Shown here: positions 4,993-7,248 of the stretch, in pieces
Layout of the letters: each line of letters starts with the position of its first letter
Position numbering within the stretch: position 1 is the first letter of the stretch
From: Helicobacter sp.
GTDB taxonomy: Bacteria > Campylobacterota > Campylobacteria > Campylobacterales > Helicobacteraceae
DNA length: 7,248 bases
NCBI RefSeq assembly: GCF_029067145.1
Contig: NZ_JAIEFA010000002.1
Coordinates: 1 to 7,248, forward strand
Direction: 5' to 3'
The notes under the pieces: model-generated
What the model was told of the DNA's origin: nothing
The model's database searches: none
The model's input: only the letters and a program-made list of their open reading frames with translations
Position numbers and translations under genes: made by a program

Positions 4993-6345
4993 ATGGCAAA
5001 GAAAAAAGCACAAATTTTTGAATGTCAGCATTGTGGATTCCAAAGCTCAAAATGGCTCGGAAAATGTTCTAATTGCGGAGCTTGGGAAAGTTTCTTGGAG
5101 CTTAAAACAGAACAAATTGAAGCATTAAAGGCAACTTCATCTCCTCTTAGCACTACCAAAGTTACGCCAATTACAGAAGTGCAAGAAGAGGATTTTGTAC
5201 GCTTTAGCAGTGGAGAGCCAGAGCTAGACATTGTGCTTGGGGGCGGAATCGTGCTTGGGGGAATGTATTTAGTCGGCGGAAGTCCGGGCGTTGGAAAATC
5301 TACGCTTCTATTAAAAATCTCAAGCAATCTAGCCAAAATGGGCAAACAAATCCTCTATGTCAGCGGGGAAGAGAGTGCTTCTCAAATCAAACTGCGGGCG
5401 GAGCGATTAAACGCAGTTTGTGAGAATCTCTTTTTGCTCAATGCAATCAAATTAGAGGAGATTTTAAGCACGATTTATGCCAATGAACATTCTTATTCTA
5501 TGGTTGTGATAGATAGTATTCAAACGCTTTATAGCGAGAATATCAGCTCTAGCCCTGGGAGTGTTTCGCAAGTGCGCGAGGTAACTTTTGAGCTTATGCG
5601 CCTTGCTAAAGAGCGCGGAATCTGCGTGTTTATCATCGGGCACATTACCAAAGACGGCGCGATTGCAGGACCTAGAATCTTAGAACATATGGTGGATTGT
5701 GTGCTTTATTTTGAGGGAGATTCTAGCCGTGAATTGCGATTTTTAAGAGGGTTTAAAAACCGCTTTGGCAACACTAGCGAAATTGGAATCTTTGAAATGA
5801 AAAGCAATGGCTTAGTGGGGGCAAAAGAAGCTTCTAAGATTTTCTTTAGTCAAAAGACTTCTGCGCCCGGAAGTGCCTTAAGTGTCGTAATGGAGGGTTC
5901 TCGCTCACTTGTTTTAGAAGTGCAAGCATTAGTAAGCGACTGCGCTTATGGTATGCCCAAACGCTCCTCTACGGGATTTGATTCCAATCGTCTCAATATG
6001 ATTTTGGCTCTATTGGAGCGAAAATTAGAAATTCCGCTGAATCGCTACGATGTTTTTATCAATATCACTGGTGGAATCAAGATTTTAGAAACTGCGGCAG
6101 ATTTAGCAGTCGTAGCGGCGATTCTCTCTAGTTTCCGCAACCGCCCCCTTTCTAATGGAAGCATATTCTTGGGCGAAGTCAGTCTTGTAGGGGACATTAG
6201 AGATGTTCCCAATGTGGAAGCGAGGCTCAAAGAGGCATTGTCTCTTGGAATCTCCAATGCGATTCTACCCAAAAAACCTACGCAAAAAATCAATATCAAA
6301 TGTTTTGAAGTGCAGGAAGTTACAAAAATCATTGATTGGATGTAG
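4993..6345 (+). CDS. radA: DNA repair protein RadA (Sms), RecA-like branch-migration ATPase
   Basis: RadA loads on D-loops and extends heteroduplex during homologous recombination and natural transformation. The 450 residues are full length. An N-terminal zinc finger with C11/C14 and C25/C28 (CQHC and CSNC) is followed by the RecA-like core with Walker A GGSPGVGKST at 95-104, Walker B VVIDSIQT at 171-178 and the RadA-specific KNRFGN motif at 255-260. The C-terminal domain is the Lon-protease-like fold, with GEVSLVGDIR at 394-403. AAAGG lies 7 nt upstream of the ATG. The gene follows ftsY after 60 nt with no clear promoter, so co-transcription is likely. Its last 17 bases overlap the 3' end of the convergent ydfG-like gene. 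Confidence 0.98.
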   Translation: MAKKKAQIFECQHCGFQSSKWLGKCSNCGAWESFLELKTEQIEALKATSSPLSTTKVTPITEVQEEDFVRFSSGEPELDIVLGGGIVLGGMYLVGGSPGVGKSTLLLKISSNLAKMGKQILYVSGEESASQIKLRAERLNAVCENLFLLNAIKLEEILSTIYANEHSYSMVVIDSIQTLYSENISSSPGSVSQVREVTFELMRLAKERGICVFIIGHITKDGAIAGPRILEHMVDCVLYFEGDSSRELRFLRGFKNRFGNTSEIGIFEMKSNGLVGAKEASKIFFSQKTSAPGSALSVVMEGSRSLVLEVQALVSDCAYGMPKRSSTGFDSNRLNMILALLERKLEIPLNRYDVFINITGGIKILETAADLAVVAAILSSFRNRPLSNGSIFLGEVSLVGDIRDVPNVEARLKEALSLGISNAILPKKPTQKINIKCFEVQEVTKIIDWM

Positions 6346-7084
6346 TTTTATGCACATTAAGCGCAGAGAAACTCTGACTTGTCGGCATTATCTCTAATGT
6401 ATTGACATTAATATGTTTTGGCAAGGTAGCAACCCAATAAACCGCTTGCGCAATGTCCTGTGGCGTCAGGGCATTTGCCCCTTGATAGAGTGCGTCTGCT
6501 TTGCTTTTATCGCCTTTGAATCGCACAAGCGAAAATTCACTGCCCCCAGCAAGTCCGGGTTCAATGTCGCTTACACGCACATTTGTGCCGCTCAAATCCG
6601 CACGCAACCCCAAAGCAAATTGACGCACAAACGCCTTGCTTGCCCCATAAACATTACCACCCGGATAAGGATAACTTCCCGCGATTGAACCTATTGTGAT
6701 AATATGCCCGCTTTTGCGCGCCACCATTTGTGGCAGAATCAAACGCGTGATAAACGCAAGGGCTTTGACATTGACTTCAATCATTCTCTCCCAATCCTCA
6801 AAATCGCATCTGTCCGCGCTTGTCAATCCAAGCGCAAGACCTGCGTTATTGACTAGCACATCAATTTCCTTGAAATCTTGTGGTAAAGATTCTATGGATT
6901 GACGCAAAGAATCTTTGTCGCAAATATCACAAGGCAGAGTTATACAATGTGGAATCTCTTGCGCAAGGGATTCTAACTGCTCCTTGCGCCTCGCAAGCGC
7001 GATGACCTTATGTCCTTTGCCGCCAAACTCTTGAGCAATTGCGCGTCCAAACCCGCTAGACGCGCCTGTAACTAATACATTCAT
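6329..7084 (-). CDS. ydfG: NADP-dependent short-chain dehydrogenase, YdfG family
   Basis: This is a 251-residue cytoplasmic oxidoreductase. The start at 7084 is chosen because AAAGGA lies 6 nt upstream and the Rossmann fold starts immediately (MNVLVTGASSGFG). An in-frame ATG at 7117 would add 11 residues of no evident use. Visible features are the glycine motif TGASSGFG at 6-13, ARR at 31-33 favouring NADP(H), NNAGLALG at 79-86, N105, and the catalytic S133, Y146 and K150 (YGASK). Long stretches match the E. coli enzyme as I recall it (GGNVYGA, KAFVRQF, DIEPGL, VRFKGD, NTLE.MP, LNVH). That enzyme oxidises L-allo-threonine and related 3-hydroxy acids and reduces malonic semialdehyde. The substrate in this organism is inferred. 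The C-terminus is extended a few residues past the usual LNVH ending, into the overlap with radA. Confidence 0.93.
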   Translation of the reverse strand: MNVLVTGASSGFGRAIAQEFGGKGHKVIALARRKEQLESLAQEIPHCITLPCDICDKDSLRQSIESLPQDFKEIDVLVNNAGLALGLTSADRCDFEDWERMIEVNVKALAFITRLILPQMVARKSGHIITIGSIAGSYPYPGGNVYGASKAFVRQFALGLRADLSGTNVRVSDIEPGLAGGSEFSLVRFKGDKSKADALYQGANALTPQDIAQAVYWVATLPKHINVNTLEIMPTSQSFSALNVHKTTSNQ

Positions 7085-7115
7085 TGTTTTTCCTTTAGTG
7101 TTGAATATTGCTTGC

Positions 7116-7121
7116 ATTATA
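7116..7121 (-). promoter_or_regulatory. -10 box for the ydfG-like gene
   Basis: A perfect TATAAT on the minus strand ends 31 nt before the ATG at 7084 and is preceded by an AT-rich stretch (TTTTAAAAC) with no -35 consensus. The predicted leader is about 25 nt, and no other candidate lies between it and the gene. Confidence 0.55.
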
Positions 7122-7186
7122 GGAAGTTAGTTTTAAAATTTACTTATGATTCGCGCCCTTTCGTTCTTTTGTATCTTTGCTATTCT

Positions 7187-7248
7187 GCCACCTTATCATT
7201 GCGAGAATCGCTTGCGATTCGTGGCGTGCAAATGCGTAGCATTTTTAC
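7187..7248. repeat. Palindromic, REP-like sequence at the right edge
   Basis: Two adjacent hairpins are seen. GAATCGC (7205-7211) and GCGATTC (7214-7220) are separated by TT; AAATGC (7230-7235) and GCATTT (7239-7244) are separated by GTA. GCCAC (7187-7191) and GTGGC (7221-7225) flank the first one, though asymmetrically. A TCATTGCGAG motif at 7196-7205 resembles dispersed intergenic palindromes of other bacteria. No reading frame or RBS is evident. The element runs into the window edge and may continue. Confidence 0.5.

Noticed and set aside
4380..6332. Minus-strand open frames antisense to ftsY and radA
   Set aside because: They are shadows of well-supported plus-strand genes, with no RBS or domain signal.
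6413..6902. Plus-strand open frames antisense to the YdfG-like gene
   Set aside because: They are shadows. The minus-strand gene has all catalytic and cofactor motifs.
7085..7117. Upstream ATG at 7117 for the YdfG-like protein
   Set aside because: It lies within the predicted -10 box region and has no RBS. The ATG at 7084 has AAAGGA at the right distance and gives the usual N-terminus of the family.
1..7248. CRISPR array, insertion sequence, prophage or toxin-antitoxin pair
   Set aside because: No spaced direct repeats, transposase motifs, integrase or paired small genes were seen.

Overview
This window looks like a chromosomal segment of an epsilonproteobacterium (Campylobacterota), most likely a Helicobacter of the enterohepatic type. 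The evidence is indirect: AT-rich DNA with Helicobacter/Campylobacter-style codon use, -10 boxes (TATAAT/TAAAAT) mostly without good -35 boxes, a long poly-G tract inside the 5' end of a gene, a short FtsY without an acidic N-terminal extension, and a thioredoxin lipoprotein-ftsY-radA gene order that I recall from Campylobacter jejuni. I cannot fix the species.

Layout from left to right. (1) 1-114, minus strand: the 5' end of an unrecognised gene with a strong ribosome binding site, a start codon and, six codons in, a run of 12 G. It runs off the window and is a strong candidate for a phase-variable gene. (2) 225-1652, minus: gatB, a subunit of the tRNA-dependent amidotransferase. (3) 1756-2139, minus: four complete tRNA genes, in transcription order Gly(GCC), Leu(UAA), Cys(GCA), Ser(UGA), all with encoded CCA, behind a good promoter at about 2157-2185; gatB lies downstream on the same strand. 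(4) 2257-3366, plus: an exported protein with an RsiV-like (DUF3298) C-terminal domain, divergent from the tRNA promoter. (5) 3413-6345, plus: a thioredoxin-fold lipoprotein, ftsY and radA, tightly spaced and led by an extended -10 promoter. (6) 6329-7084, minus: a short-chain dehydrogenase very like E. coli YdfG, overlapping the 3' end of radA by 17 nt. (7) 7085-7248: the ydfG promoter and a palindromic, repeat-like sequence that continues past the right edge.

Most of the window is core housekeeping: misacylated-tRNA amidation (GatB), tRNA supply, membrane targeting (FtsY), recombination and repair (RadA), and periplasmic thiol redox (the lipoprotein). The accessory-looking parts are the two edges. 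The left edge has a G-tract contingency gene with extreme strand composition, and the right edge has a hairpin-rich dispersed-repeat candidate. A window-wide excess of GAATC/GATTC, and especially of AGATTCTA/TAGAATCT, is not explained by any annotated feature. I see no CRISPR array, insertion sequence or rRNA. No gene-free stretch exceeds 300 bases.
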